From: an uncultured Paracoccaceae bacterium
Lineage (GTDB): Bacteria > Pseudomonadota > Alphaproteobacteria > Rhodobacterales > Rhodobacteraceae
Length of the DNA stretch: 64,000 nt
Direction: 5' to 3'
NCBI GenBank assembly: GCA_947493255.1
Contig: CANLQK010000001.1
Coordinates: 186,001-250,000, forward strand
In this document: piece by piece, positions 7,675 through 16,016 of the stretch
Layout: the number at the start of each line of letters is the position of its first letter
How positions within the stretch are numbered: position 1 is the first letter of the stretch
Notes under the pieces: generated by a model
Databases searched by the model: none
Told to the model about the DNA's origin: nothing
The model's input: the letters and a program-made list of their open reading frames with translations, nothing else
Translations under genes and position numbers: made by a program

Positions 7675-8739
7675 TTAGGCGATCAAATCCACGTCTGAGA
7701 GATCGGTTACGTTGAGCAGCTTCAAAGAATTATCCCCCCCAAAATCAATGACCAGGTTCCCGTTCTTAACAGTGGATATGCCTGCAATGAATGTTTCCAA
7801 ATTTTGACCTTCAGGGATGAGATCCTCATCAAAACCCAATTTGTCTTCTAAAACATTGAAATCCGTAATTCTGTCTTTGCCTTCAGTAAAGATGAACACG
7901 TCTGCGCCCGCGCCTCCGACCAGTCTGTCGTTCCCAGAACCGCCACTCAACGTATCATTATCGGCGTTGCCTTTTAATAGGTCGTTACCATTGCCCCCGA
8001 AAAGTTCATCATCGCCTCTTTTGCCGCTTAGCGTATCATTACCGTCACCACCAAACACGCGATCATCGCCATTGCCGCCCTTAATCGTATCGACGCCTTC
8101 GTAACCGAATAGGGCGTCATCGCCATTTCCGCCTAGAATGATGTCTTGGCCGCTGGTGCCGGTTGCGACATCGTTACCGGCTTTAGCCGTGATCTCGGCT
8201 CCATCGCCACTGGCAATGATCGTGTCATTTGAAGACGTGCCCACAATTATGCCGGTGTCTTCGGTTAGGGTTCCATCGTCTAGGAATGCAGACGTGTCTG
8301 CACCCGTTGTCCCAAAGTTCTGTGTTACGGCAACGGCTTCGAACCCATCGTAATCACCAACTTCTATTCCAATGCCGATCTCGGTGTAATCCGGATTCAA
8401 GATGTTGGCGCGATGACCCTCACTGTTCATCAAAGCTTCATGAAGTTGAATGACATCGTCAGCGATACCTGCTGCGCCGCGTTCTGACTGAAGGGCGATG
8501 TTCTCGCCTGTTGCCCAGCTCACTTCTAGTGGGTAGCCCGATGCAACGATGCGATCATGTGCGGAGGTTCCATTTTCCCCTGTATGGGAGAAGTCATCGT
8601 TCTCCAACATCCAGTTGGTGTGGTCTTCGCTGGCGTCGTTCAACAAGATGTTCAATGTCAGCGCCCCCAAACCTAAAGCTGCGCGTTCCGCGTTGATAAG
8701 GGCAAGCATCTGATGTTCAAATGTACTGGCGAGTGACAT
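7675..8739 (-). CDS. CAP-domain protein with RTX calcium-binding repeats
   Basis: The 354-residue protein starts with a CAP (SCP/PR-1-like) domain over about residues 8-145: LALINAERAALGLGAL, the SEDHTNWM helix, WATGENIA and SEGHRANILNPDYTEIGIG are typical, with the His and Glu of the central cavity kept. Residues 185-305 hold RTX nonapeptides of the GGNGDDxLFGG type, which bind calcium. There is no N-terminal signal, and the C-terminal region after the repeats fits a type I secretion signal. It is probably an extracellular protein. ATG 8739 follows GGAGATAAC and is preferred over an in-frame codon at 8775. Its place between hisH and hisA is unusual. Confidence 0.85.
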   Translation of the reverse strand: MSLASTFEHQMLALINAERAALGLGALTLNILLNDASEDHTNWMLENDDFSHTGENGTSAHDRIVASGYPLEVSWATGENIALQSERGAAGIADDVIQLHEALMNSEGHRANILNPDYTEIGIGIEVGDYDGFEAVAVTQNFGTTGADTSAFLDDGTLTEDTGIIVGTSSNDTIIASGDGAEITAKAGNDVATGTSGQDIILGGNGDDALFGYEGVDTIKGGNGDDRVFGGDGNDTLSGKRGDDELFGGNGNDLLKGNADNDTLSGGSGNDRLVGGAGADVFIFTEGKDRITDFNVLEDKLGFDEDLIPEGQNLETFIAGISTVKNGNLVIDFGGDNSLKLLNVTDLSDVDLIA

Positions 8740-9026
8740 GTTATCTCCGTCTGGTATCGTTTGCTGCGAAACCAACAGTGCGACATCGAGGCCCCCTTAC
8801 ACAACGGAAAGAAAGTGCCTCAACGTGAACCAGCCGATTAACGCCAAGAATATGCAACCGCAGCAGCAAGATTTAGCGTAGCGGTAATGCTCTTTGGACC
8901 AACCAATTCGCGCATTTCTGAGGCGTTAGCGTCGCGCGAGTGTGACCATTACAGGTCTTTTGTGGAATTTGGTGTGGCTGAAGGGGCCACAGCCAGACAA
9001 GACCTTAGCCGTCAGTTGCGTCTGAC

Positions 9027-9665
9027 TTACGGTTTCCACGTTAGAAAATTACCAATCATCCGCAGTCCGGCGTCTTGGCTTTTTTCCGGGTGGAACTGCA
9101 TCCCGATGATCGTGTCTTTTCCGACGATTGCCGTGATGTCACCGGCGTAGTCGCAATGGGCCAATCGTTGTGCACTGTCTGCGACGTGCATGTGCCATGA
9201 GTGAACAAAATAAGCGTGATCGCCAGTTTTGATACCATCTAGCACAGGGTGAGCGCTGTCGATGACAAGATCGTTCCAGCCCATGTGAGGAACGGGCAGG
9301 GTAGGATCTGCCGGTGTGATCTTGTGGATTTCACCGCCGATCCAGTCGAACCCCTTGGTTTCTTCATATTCGAACCCGCGCGTGGCCAGCATTTGCATGC
9401 CCACACAAATGCCCAAAAACGGCACAGCGCGTGTTTCCACGGCTTCAACGATCGCATCCGCAAGGCCTGAAATTCCATGCAATTGCGCGCTGCAGTGGGG
9501 GTAGGCCCCGTCGCCAGGAAGAACAATGCGATCTGCGCTGCGCACAACATCTGGGTCGGACGTGACAATGACTTTGCCTGCATCCGTTTCAACCGCCATA
9601 CGTTCAAACGCCTTTTGCGCCGAGTGTAGGTTGCCGCTGTCGTAGTCTACCAAAACAGTGGTCAT
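9027..9665 (-). CDS. hisH: imidazole glycerol phosphate synthase, glutaminase subunit HisH
   Basis: HisH hydrolyses glutamine and passes ammonia to HisF. The 212-residue class I amidotransferase shows the nucleophile in FLGICVGMQML (about residue 84) and the His-Glu pair in GMQFHPEKSQ near the C terminus. The N-terminal VDYDSGNLHSAQKAF segment is typical. It starts three bases after hisB ends, so the two are co-translated. Next in the transcription direction is the CAP/RTX gene, after about 290 bases without a gene. Confidence 0.97.
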   Translation of the reverse strand: MTTVLVDYDSGNLHSAQKAFERMAVETDAGKVIVTSDPDVVRSADRIVLPGDGAYPHCSAQLHGISGLADAIVEAVETRAVPFLGICVGMQMLATRGFEYEETKGFDWIGGEIHKITPADPTLPVPHMGWNDLVIDSAHPVLDGIKTGDHAYFVHSWHMHVADSAQRLAHCDYAGDITAIVGKDTIIGMQFHPEKSQDAGLRMIGNFLTWKP

Positions 9666-9668
9666 TGC

Positions 9669-10256
9669 TTACAATGCGCCTTTGGTGGACGGGATCGCGT
9701 CTGCCTTGCGGGCATCGGTTTCTAAGGCCACGCGCAACGCACGGGCGACAGATTTAAATGCGGCCTCGGCGATGTGATGGCTATTGAAGCCATGCAATGT
9801 GTCGATATGCAGCGTGATGCCACCATGTGTGCTGAACGCCTGAAAAAACTCGCGCACCAATTCGGTGTCGAAGGTGCCGATTTTTGCGGTTGGCAGGTTC
9901 AGGTTACAAATCAGATAGGGGCGGGCAGACAGATCCAGCGCGCAGCGAACCTGTGCGTCATCCATAGCCAAGTGGCAATCGCCGTACCGGTTAATGCCGC
10001 GTTTGTCGCCCAACGCTTCTGCCAGCGCCTGACCCAATGCAATGCCCACATCTTCGACCGTGTGGTGGTCGTCGATGTGCAAATCGCCTGTCGCGCGCAC
10101 TTTCATATCCATCAAGCTGTGACGCGCCAGTTGATCGAGCATGTGGTCGAAAAATCCAACGCCTGTCTGGTTGTCATAGGTGCCGCTGCCATCAAGGTTC
10201 AATTCGACAGTGATGTCGGTTTCAGCGGTTTTTCGTGTGATGGTGCTTGTGCGCAT
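9669..10256 (-). CDS. hisB: imidazoleglycerol-phosphate dehydratase HisB
   Basis: HisB removes water from imidazole glycerol phosphate to give imidazole acetol phosphate, using manganese. This is the single-function 195-residue form. The two metal-binding His clusters are clear: [11 protein letters not shown] near residue 37, and [10 protein letters not shown] near residue 63, with HH-x3-E; a matching set, [12 protein letters not shown], lies near residue 160. I start at ATG 10256 ([10 protein letters not shown]), not at the in-frame codon eight residues earlier, because length and start then match the family. It is the first his gene of the cluster. Confidence 0.96.
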   Translation of the reverse strand: MRTSTITRKTAETDITVELNLDGSGTYDNQTGVGFFDHMLDQLARHSLMDMKVRATGDLHIDDHHTVEDVGIALGQALAEALGDKRGINRYGDCHLAMDDAQVRCALDLSARPYLICNLNLPTAKIGTFDTELVREFFQAFSTHGGITLHIDTLHGFNSHHIAEAAFKSVARALRVALETDARKADAIPSTKGAL

Positions 10257-10373
10257 GTGCGTCCGTCCTGTGTTGCCCAATACGGGCCTTTTGGGCGGTA
10301 TAGGCGCTGGCAGCGGTCAGGCCAAGCGGTACGACGAAATTTGCGACCGTACTTGGCGAATACGCAACATGTC

Positions 10374-11054
10374 TTAGAGCGCGTTCAACAGACGTTGCTT
10401 GCGCCGCTTTGTCCGGCCGCTAACGTATTTTAGGGATTTAAGATGCGCGCGCGCATCGTCGACACGGCCTTGTTTGGCCAAGAACGCTGCCATATCCAAA
10501 ACGGCCCCGCTGCCACCCCCAGACACGTTTATGGCCCGCTCAAACCAGCGTGTGGCGCGGTCGTCGCCTTTTGCGGAAAGGGCATTGCCCATAACGCGGT
10601 ACGGCTGTGGGGATGATGGCGTGGCGGTGGCCCAGTCATGGACAGCCTTGCAGGCGGCGTCATATTGCCGGGTCATGACATTGGCCTTAATTCGCAGGCC
10701 AAATGCGTAAGTCTGATGGCGCACATCTGTAGGCATCGCCACAAGCGCTTCCAGCGCGCGCTTTGGTTGTTCTTTTGTCATATATACCATTGCGGCAAAA
10801 ATACCGGTTTTATCGTGCACCATTGGCAATGCGATTTCGGCAAGATCAACACGCCCGACGGCCAATGCACATTCAACAAAAACGGCAGCAACCCTTGGGT
10901 CAGCACAATGGTCTGTATTGTCGCGCAAGGCTTCAAAACCAAGGGCAGGGCGGGCACGGTAATGATCCAGATTGCTCAGAACGTCTTCCAACGGCAACAC
11001 CTTTTGTGGCGCTGCAGATTTGGGGTCGACGGGTATCGAAACGGCGTGTGACAT
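10374..11054 (-). CDS. TPR-like hypothetical protein
   Basis: This 226-residue protein is almost wholly alpha-helical, with Ala-rich helix pairs resembling tetratricopeptide repeats (PKRALEALVAMP, YDAACKAVHDWA, DDRATRWFERAI, RVDDARAHLKSL). It ends in a basic stretch, GRTKRRKQRLLNAL. No signal peptide or membrane segment is present. TPR proteins act as scaffolds; no partner is suggested. It lies upstream of hisB on the same strand with a gap of about 118 bases, so it may share transcription with the his genes. It is divergent from the GNAT gene. Confidence 0.65.
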   Translation of the reverse strand: MSHAVSIPVDPKSAAPQKVLPLEDVLSNLDHYRARPALGFEALRDNTDHCADPRVAAVFVECALAVGRVDLAEIALPMVHDKTGIFAAMVYMTKEQPKRALEALVAMPTDVRHQTYAFGLRIKANVMTRQYDAACKAVHDWATATPSSPQPYRVMGNALSAKGDDRATRWFERAINVSGGGSGAVLDMAAFLAKQGRVDDARAHLKSLKYVSGRTKRRKQRLLNAL

Positions 11055-11182
11055 CGTGCATCATCCTGTGCGTGGGCGATTGTTCGTTGATCGTCAACAA
11101 ATCGTTTCTGCATGGCAGGAATGGGGCGCATAACGGGGTAATGCTCGGGAATTTCAAAGGCAAGAATGAGGCAGGTTCAAAG

Positions 11183-11767
11183 ATGAAATCAGAATTTTGG
11201 GATGTGCCGGATGGCAAATTGGCAGCTGTGGTCACGCATTTGCAGATGTTTGAACGCCCCGCTCCGCGCGGTGTGCCAAACGTGACTGCGACCTTGGTTG
11301 AACATGCAAAGCCTGACCTTGATTGGTACCGCGATCTGTTTTCGCGGGTCGGGGCAGATTGGATGTGGTTTTCCCGTCAGGGCATGAGCGATGCGGAACT
11401 CGCCGCGATTATCCACCGCGATGACGTCCACATGTATGCGGTGGATGTGGACGGCCGTGCAGAAGGCATGTTGGAACTGGATTTCCGCGTCGATGGTGAA
11501 TGCGAACTCGGCTACTTCGGCCTAACGCCCGCTATGGTCGGCACGGGGGCAGGGCGCTGGCTGATGGAACACGCGCTGGATAAGGCATGGGCGCAACCGA
11601 TCAAACGGTTCCACGTCCATACCTGTACTTTGGATAGTGCGCAGGCGCTTCCGTTTTATATGCGAAGCGGTTTCACGGCCTATCGCCGCCAGGTCGAGAT
11701 CGCAGATGACCCCCGTAAGGTCGGCGTTTTGCCAGCAACCGCATGCCCGCAAGAACCCGTGATCTGA
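11183..11767 (+). CDS. GNAT family N-acetyltransferase
   Basis: This 194-residue protein has the GNAT acetyl-CoA fold in its C-terminal half: the beta-4 strand CELGYFGLTPAMVG, then the pyrophosphate loop GTGAGRWLMEHAL (about residues 120-132) and the HVHTCTLDSAQALPFYMRSGF segment that ends the fold. The substrate is not predictable. ATG 11183 gives the normal length; an in-frame ATG at 11141 would add 14 residues and cannot be excluded. It is divergent from the TPR gene, with the promoter in the 128 bases between them. Confidence 0.85.
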   Translation: MKSEFWDVPDGKLAAVVTHLQMFERPAPRGVPNVTATLVEHAKPDLDWYRDLFSRVGADWMWFSRQGMSDAELAAIIHRDDVHMYAVDVDGRAEGMLELDFRVDGECELGYFGLTPAMVGTGAGRWLMEHALDKAWAQPIKRFHVHTCTLDSAQALPFYMRSGFTAYRRQVEIADDPRKVGVLPATACPQEPVI

Positions 11768-12142
11768 GAGAGGTCCAGCCACGGAATGGGGTGTGATTTT
11801 GACGGCCATGTCAGGGTGCCAAGACGGCAGGTTTGAGCGCAATAGGTTAACGCCGTGATCACCAAACCAAGCGAGAACGCCCGAATCTAAGGTTAACGTC
11901 TTATTTTGTGAGAGATCCTCGATATGGATCGGGTATTGTTCCGGTATGGGGCTGGTATTGCTCTGGACCCATGTCTTGAGTGGTTAACGCACCGCGCGGT
12001 GGGTGTTGTTAAGGTTTTGACCAGATGCAGCGAATGGCGGGTTTGAGCCCACTTTGTCCGATGCTGCACTTTATATGAATGGCCGCTTCGGCGATCTACT
12101 CCGACCGCAGCTTATGTGTCCCATGGCCTGAGCAGTAAGTTT
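11768..12142 (+). other. 375-base stretch without a supported gene
   Basis: No convincing open frame was found on either strand. The stretch holds three copies of GGTTAACG (11845, 11892, 11982), a small GATCC/GGATC hairpin near 11930, and around 12031-12060 an element that resembles the reverse complement of one at 14081-14095 (separate entries). It separates the end of the GNAT gene from the end of the isocitrate-lyase-like gene and may contain junction debris from an insertion. Confidence 0.5.
12031..12045 (+). repeat. left copy of an inverted intergenic element
   Basis: CGAATGGCGGGTTTG matches the reverse complement of 14081-14095 at 13 of 15 bases. It lies just outside the ICL-like/ada pair and is followed by ACTTTGTCC and GCTGCAC motifs that also have rough counterparts at the other copy. 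The arrangement suggests a dispersed intergenic repeat or the edges of a transferred cassette; no target-site duplication was seen. Confidence 0.35.
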
Positions 12143-12904
12143 CTATTTCAAAGAGCCAAACCGTTCTTTGAGGTCAGACATCGCATTGAAGTACGGTCCA
12201 GGGCCAAAGCTTGCTCGAGATACGCCGATATCAGCGACACTGCCGATAGATGTTAACTCACCCATCATCATGACATTCACCGGTAGGTTGACTGCATCCA
12301 CGATTTTCTGGATCAACAATTGATCTGTAAGCCCGGGAATAAAGAAACCATCTGCACCAGCATCCTTGTAGGCGGCCTCACGTTCGAGGGCATCGCCAAC
12401 CCGCATACTATGGGTAGATGGATCGGTCCCGAGAAACAAATCTGTGCGCGCATTGATGAACAGTTCAATTCCCTCTTTCTCAGCTGCCTGACGTACCGCT
12501 CGAATCCGCTCAACTTGGTCTTGGACCGTGTAAAGGCCTTCACCCTGCACGATCCGATCTTCGAAATTGACGCCAATGGCACCTGCTTGAATAATCCGGC
12601 GCGTGTTCTCGGCAACCTGTTCTGGCGCAGCTGCATATCCGCCTTCAAAGTCCACGGTGAGAGGTAATTCAACTGTCGACGCGATGCGCTCAACCAGTTG
12701 AACGACCAAATCCAACGGGACGTCTTCGCCATCTTCGAAACCATGTGCCGCAGCCATCGACCAACTTCCAGTTGCGACCGCCTCGGCACCAGCCTCGGCC
12801 AAAGATCTTGCACCGCCAGCGTCCCAAATATTGTAGAGGACAAGCGGATCGCCCTTTGTGTGAAGCGCCCTGAATTGCTCAGATTTGTGCGTCTGGTCGA
12901 TCAT
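12143..12904 (-). CDS. isocitrate lyase/PEP mutase family protein
   Basis: This 253-residue barrel enzyme belongs to the isocitrate lyase/phosphoenolpyruvate phosphomutase superfamily. It shows LYNIWDAGGARSLAEAGAEAVATGSWSM at the start in family form, the metal-binding VDFEGGY near residue 85 and VNFEDRI near 114, and FINARTDLFL near 150. The canonical ICL catalytic KKCGH motif is absent, so it is a short 2-methylisocitrate-lyase-like or carboxyphosphonoenolpyruvate-like member of unknown substrate. Its start overlaps the ada stop by four bases, so the two are translationally coupled, which is an odd partnership. Confidence 0.8.
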   Translation of the reverse strand: MIDQTHKSEQFRALHTKGDPLVLYNIWDAGGARSLAEAGAEAVATGSWSMAAAHGFEDGEDVPLDLVVQLVERIASTVELPLTVDFEGGYAAAPEQVAENTRRIIQAGAIGVNFEDRIVQGEGLYTVQDQVERIRAVRQAAEKEGIELFINARTDLFLGTDPSTHSMRVGDALEREAAYKDAGADGFFIPGLTDQLLIQKIVDAVNLPVNVMMMGELTSIGSVADIGVSRASFGPGPYFNAMSDLKERFGSLK

Positions 12905-13974
12905 TCTGCATTTTCCCTAGATGTTGTCCGGTAATGTCTCTCGATTTCGAGGAGCTTTTGCTTGCGCCAAAGACCGCCGCCATATCCAGTCAGCGATCCG
13001 TCCGCGCCGATAACCCTGTGACACGGGACAACGAGCGCGATTTGATTGGCTCCATTTGCTCGGGCGACCGCACGTGTGGCCGAAGGGCGTCCAAGACGCT
13101 TGGCGATTTCGGAGTAACTACGTGTCTGTCCTGGCGGGATGAGCCGCAATTCATCCCAAACGCTTTGCGCAAAGGCTGATCCACCATAGGCCAACGGTGT
13201 CGAAAAATTGGCAGACGTCCCGTCGAAGAAGGCGTTCAACTCGCCCTTGATTTGTTCTCCAGGCTGTGTCTTCCCGATCCCGATCTTGCCCTTTGCAAGC
13301 TCATCCAACTTGCTAAGTTCAGTTTTAAGTGCCTTACGGTCTACAAACTCCAGAAGATGCATCTGAGATTTGCTGCAAACGGCGATCATTGGCCCAAGTG
13401 GAGTTTCAATCCAATCGGCAAAGAGGATGGGCGCGCTACCCAGTTTGCCGGGCGCACGTCCTAACAATTTAGAAAATGACGCGCGGAACGCACTAGCGGA
13501 CTCGAAGCCAGCATCCAATTGGGCGTCGATCACCTTGCCCCCATCCGAAATTGTCTCAAACCCATCACGAAGTCGGCGTTGCCGTGCCATCTCAAGAAAC
13601 GTGATCCCAAATTGCCGCTTGAAACTTCGTCTCACCGTCGAAAGATCAAGACCCATGCGGCCTATGTCGCTCTCCGACCAGCGATACTCTGGGCGCTCAT
13701 CCAGTGCTGCCAAGAGCGCGGCAATAGCCGGGTCGGCAGACGCCATTGGTTGCAGCGGGTGACATCTTTTGCAGGCCCGATAACCCGCTTCAATGCACTC
13801 TCCGACTGACGCATAGAAGGTGCAATTTTTCGTCTTGGGCTTGCGTGCAGGGCAAGTCAGCCGACAGAAAACACCGGTTGTCGAGACGCCAACATAGGCT
13901 TGCCCATCATAGTCCGCGTTGCGGTCTAGAAGCGCTTGATAGAGCGTATCGTGATCTGGAAGGTCAAATAACAT
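12901..13974 (-). CDS. ada: Ada: methylphosphotriester/O6-methylguanine DNA methyltransferase and regulator
   Basis: Ada repairs alkylated DNA by moving methyl groups to its own cysteines and, once methylated, activates the adaptive response. The 357 residues follow the E. coli order: an N-terminal zinc domain with C37, C41, C68 and C71 (FCRLTCPARKPKTKNC onward), an AraC-type helix-turn-helix at about 85-175, and a C-terminal methyltransferase with active-site C318 in VPCHRVIG. All key residues are present. The gene leads an operon with the ICL-like gene, and related repeats lie outside both ends of the pair. Confidence 0.95.
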   Translation of the reverse strand: MLFDLPDHDTLYQALLDRNADYDGQAYVGVSTTGVFCRLTCPARKPKTKNCTFYASVGECIEAGYRACKRCHPLQPMASADPAIAALLAALDERPEYRWSESDIGRMGLDLSTVRRSFKRQFGITFLEMARQRRLRDGFETISDGGKVIDAQLDAGFESASAFRASFSKLLGRAPGKLGSAPILFADWIETPLGPMIAVCSKSQMHLLEFVDRKALKTELSKLDELAKGKIGIGKTQPGEQIKGELNAFFDGTSANFSTPLAYGGSAFAQSVWDELRLIPPGQTRSYSEIAKRLGRPSATRAVARANGANQIALVVPCHRVIGADGSLTGYGGGLWRKQKLLEIERHYRTTSRENAE

Positions 13975-14080
13975 GCCTAAACCTTAACAGCCGAACCAAC
14001 GACATGCCGCCGGAAATCAGGCGTCTATTTTCTTTTTTGCATACATTGGTGCAGCCGCAGCGAAACAGCGCTTTGTCCCA

Positions 14081-14095
14081 CAAACCAGTCATTCG
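14081..14095 (-). repeat. right copy of an inverted intergenic element
   Basis: Read on the minus strand this is CGAATGACTGGTTTG, followed by GGGACAAAGC; it matches 12031-12045 at 13 of 15 positions in opposite orientation. It lies about 110 bases upstream of ada. The 14,000-14,220 gap otherwise holds only the tRNA-Gly terminator. Confidence 0.35.
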
Positions 14096-14165
14096 ACAAT
14101 ACACGTCGGCGGCGCGCGCAATGGCTGGTTCCTAAATGGTTCAATTCATAAGGATGACCCCAAAA

Positions 14166-14195
14166 GCAAAAAGGCCACCCGAGGGCGGCCTTTGC
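14166..14195 (-). terminator. terminator of the tRNA-Gly gene
   Basis: On the minus strand AAAGGCCGCCC and GGGTGGCCTTT form a GC-rich stem with one mismatch and a tight turn, followed by TTTTTGCTTTTG. It lies about 30 bases after the 3' end of tRNA-Gly, as expected for a Rho-independent terminator. Confidence 0.75.
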
Positions 14196-14224
14196 ATGTC
14201 TCGCTGGGTGGGCAAGACCGAAAC

Positions 14225-14299
14225 TGGAGCGGGCGAGGCGATTCGAACGCCCGACCCTAACCTTGGCAAGGTTATGCTCTACCCCTGAGCTACGCCCGC
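14225..14299 (-). tRNA. tRNA-Gly (GCC anticodon)
   Basis: The minus strand folds as a standard 75-base type I tRNA with an encoded CCA. The acceptor stem is GCGGGCG with CGCCCGC, the D-arm begins TAGCTCAGGGGTAGAGC, the anticodon loop TTGCCAA gives anticodon GCC for glycine, and the T-loop is TTCGAAT. A terminator follows at 14166-14195. Confidence 0.97.
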
Positions 14300-14406
14300 T
14301 TCCGTTTCGTGTGGCAGGATTTACAAAGACTGTGGTGTGTCCGCAAGAGGAAAAGACGTCTTTTAGCGCATTTTTTTCAACGCCCTTATTTATAAGGGTT
14401 TGCGGC

Positions 14407-14793
14407 TCAATTCCCGACAAGCGTGAGGAGTGCGATACAGGCAATTGCCAACAGATAAGAGCAAAGGGTGAGGATCATGCCCCAGACACGCAGTGTCATG
14501 ATGGGGGGGCGCGCCGAAAACCCAACGCCATGGGCGATGCGCCCGATCAACAGCAACAGCCCAATTCCATGCAGCCAAAGTGCCGGCGCGTTTTGCAGCT
14601 CGACCAGCAGCATCAGAACAACGCCCATAGGCGCATATTCCGCGCAGTTGGCTTGCGCGCGCATCCGTTTCAGCAACCCTTTGTCGCCATGGTCACCCAG
14701 TCCCAGTCGATTGGTGCGGCGGTACACAATGACACGTACGCTAAGCGTTATCAGAACAAGGGCGAGGGCGGCGGCATAGATGGGTGTAATCAT
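14407..14793 (-). CDS. MAPEG family membrane protein
   Basis: This 128-residue protein has four hydrophobic segments (about 3-20, 54-68, 76-92 and 104-126) and matches the MAPEG family (membrane-associated proteins in eicosanoid and glutathione metabolism): RRTNRLGLGDHGD, the RAQANCAEYAPMGVVLMLLVEL helix and the GRIAHGVGF segment are characteristic, with the Asn and Glu of the second segment kept. Bacterial members are inner-membrane proteins, some with glutathione transferase activity. It is a single gene between tRNA-Gly and the outer-membrane protein gene. Confidence 0.85.
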   Translation of the reverse strand: MITPIYAAALALVLITLSVRVIVYRRTNRLGLGDHGDKGLLKRMRAQANCAEYAPMGVVLMLLVELQNAPALWLHGIGLLLLIGRIAHGVGFSARPPIMTLRVWGMILTLCSYLLAIACIALLTLVGN

Positions 14794-14882
14794 GGGCCAA
14801 CGCTAAAGGGGCCGCTGCAAATTGCAAGCGGCCCCTAACGGCAAACACAAGTCGGGAAGGGCGGTGCCACCCTTTCCGGTGC

Positions 14883-15701
14883 TTAGTCGAAGTTATAAAC
14901 CAACGACACACCGATCGCGTTGTCGGTGTATTCGTCACCGGCAGTTGGGTTGGTGTGGTATTCGGTGACAAGGGATGTCCGCATTGCCAATGTTTCAGTC
15001 ATCGCAACGTTCAAGCCCAAGTCGTTGTAGTAAACGGTGTCGCTGTCGGATGAGATGATGTCTGTGTCGTTGGAGAAGGACACGACATCGTTGATGCGGT
15101 TGAAGTAGCTGGAGGAAACGCTGATCGCAGCTTCGTCCAGGTCGTCAACGCCGCTTAGGTCTGCGACGCGGTAACCAACACCGGCGTCTACGGTCCACTG
15201 AAGATCACGTGAGTTGTAGATTTTGTAGCCCAAGCCGAAGCCAAGGAAGTTGTCGGAGGTCTCGTCGAAACCTTCAACGGTACCCTGCAGCTTTGCAAAA
15301 CCGTAGTAGGCAGTGCCAAGGTCACGCGTGTATTCAAGTTCATACAGCAGGCTGTCTTCGGTCACTGTACCGGCAGTGTCTGCATATTGGTAGCTCAGCT
15401 GCAGATCATACCCGTTGGTGCCATCGTAGTAGCCCAAGTTCGACCCAATGCCGATCGCGGTTGTATCAGTATTGCCGGATGTGGACTGGGCCTGAAGCGC
15501 CACAGCGCCATCAAAACCAACAGGGCGGCCTTGGTTGCCGAATGCGTCAACGTCACGAACCATGTCGTCAGCGATGCTTTCGTTCAGCGCATCGATGCGG
15601 TCATCAACGTCTGTAGAACCGTCGAATGCGGATTGTGCGACGGCCGTGCTAGAGATCAGGGATGCAGCTGCACCGATGAGGATAAGGGAGGAGTTTTTCA
15701 T
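14883..15701 (-). CDS. outer-membrane beta-barrel protein (DUF481/YdiY-like)
   Basis: The 272-residue protein has a Sec signal peptide (MKNSSLILIGAAASLISSTAVA, cleaved before QSAFDG). After a short helical linker, alternating beta strands run to the end (for example LQLSYQYADTAG, LLYELEYTRDLG, FLGFGLGYKIYN, WTVDAGVGYRVA), and the last residues LVYNFD end in an aromatic-x-acid pattern as in many outer-membrane barrels. It resembles the DUF481 family of putative salt-induced outer-membrane proteins. ATG 15701 with AGAGAT upstream is preferred over an in-frame codon at 15755. Substrate unknown. Confidence 0.8.
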   Translation of the reverse strand: MKNSSLILIGAAASLISSTAVAQSAFDGSTDVDDRIDALNESIADDMVRDVDAFGNQGRPVGFDGAVALQAQSTSGNTDTTAIGIGSNLGYYDGTNGYDLQLSYQYADTAGTVTEDSLLYELEYTRDLGTAYYGFAKLQGTVEGFDETSDNFLGFGLGYKIYNSRDLQWTVDAGVGYRVADLSGVDDLDEAAISVSSSYFNRINDVVSFSNDTDIISSDSDTVYYNDLGLNVAMTETLAMRTSLVTEYHTNPTAGDEYTDNAIGVSLVYNFD

Positions 15702-16016
15702 ATCTCTTACTTTCTGTTTTTGTTGAACCGAAAGCGAACTCGCCCTCGGCTTCACAGGTGAGATAGGACCGTTTGTGGGGCGGGGTTTAGGGGGAATGGA
15801 TCCGTGTAAGTGACACGATCAGATATCCGCCGATCCATTAGGTTCGGATGCGCCAAAATTGGCCGAATAGGTAAAGTTGCCCACTAGTCATGCCTTGAAT
15901 TCAGTGAACACGCACAGGGTTCACAAGAAACACGCACGACGAAGTGCACGAAAAGCACCATCGGGTGAAACTGGCCGTTCGCCAGCCAAGGTGTTGTGAT
16001 GTTTAGGGTATTCGCC

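Noticed and set aside
10763-11182. N-terminal extension of the GNAT gene at 11183
   Set aside because: The extra part runs antisense through the start of the TPR-like gene and has no conserved pattern.
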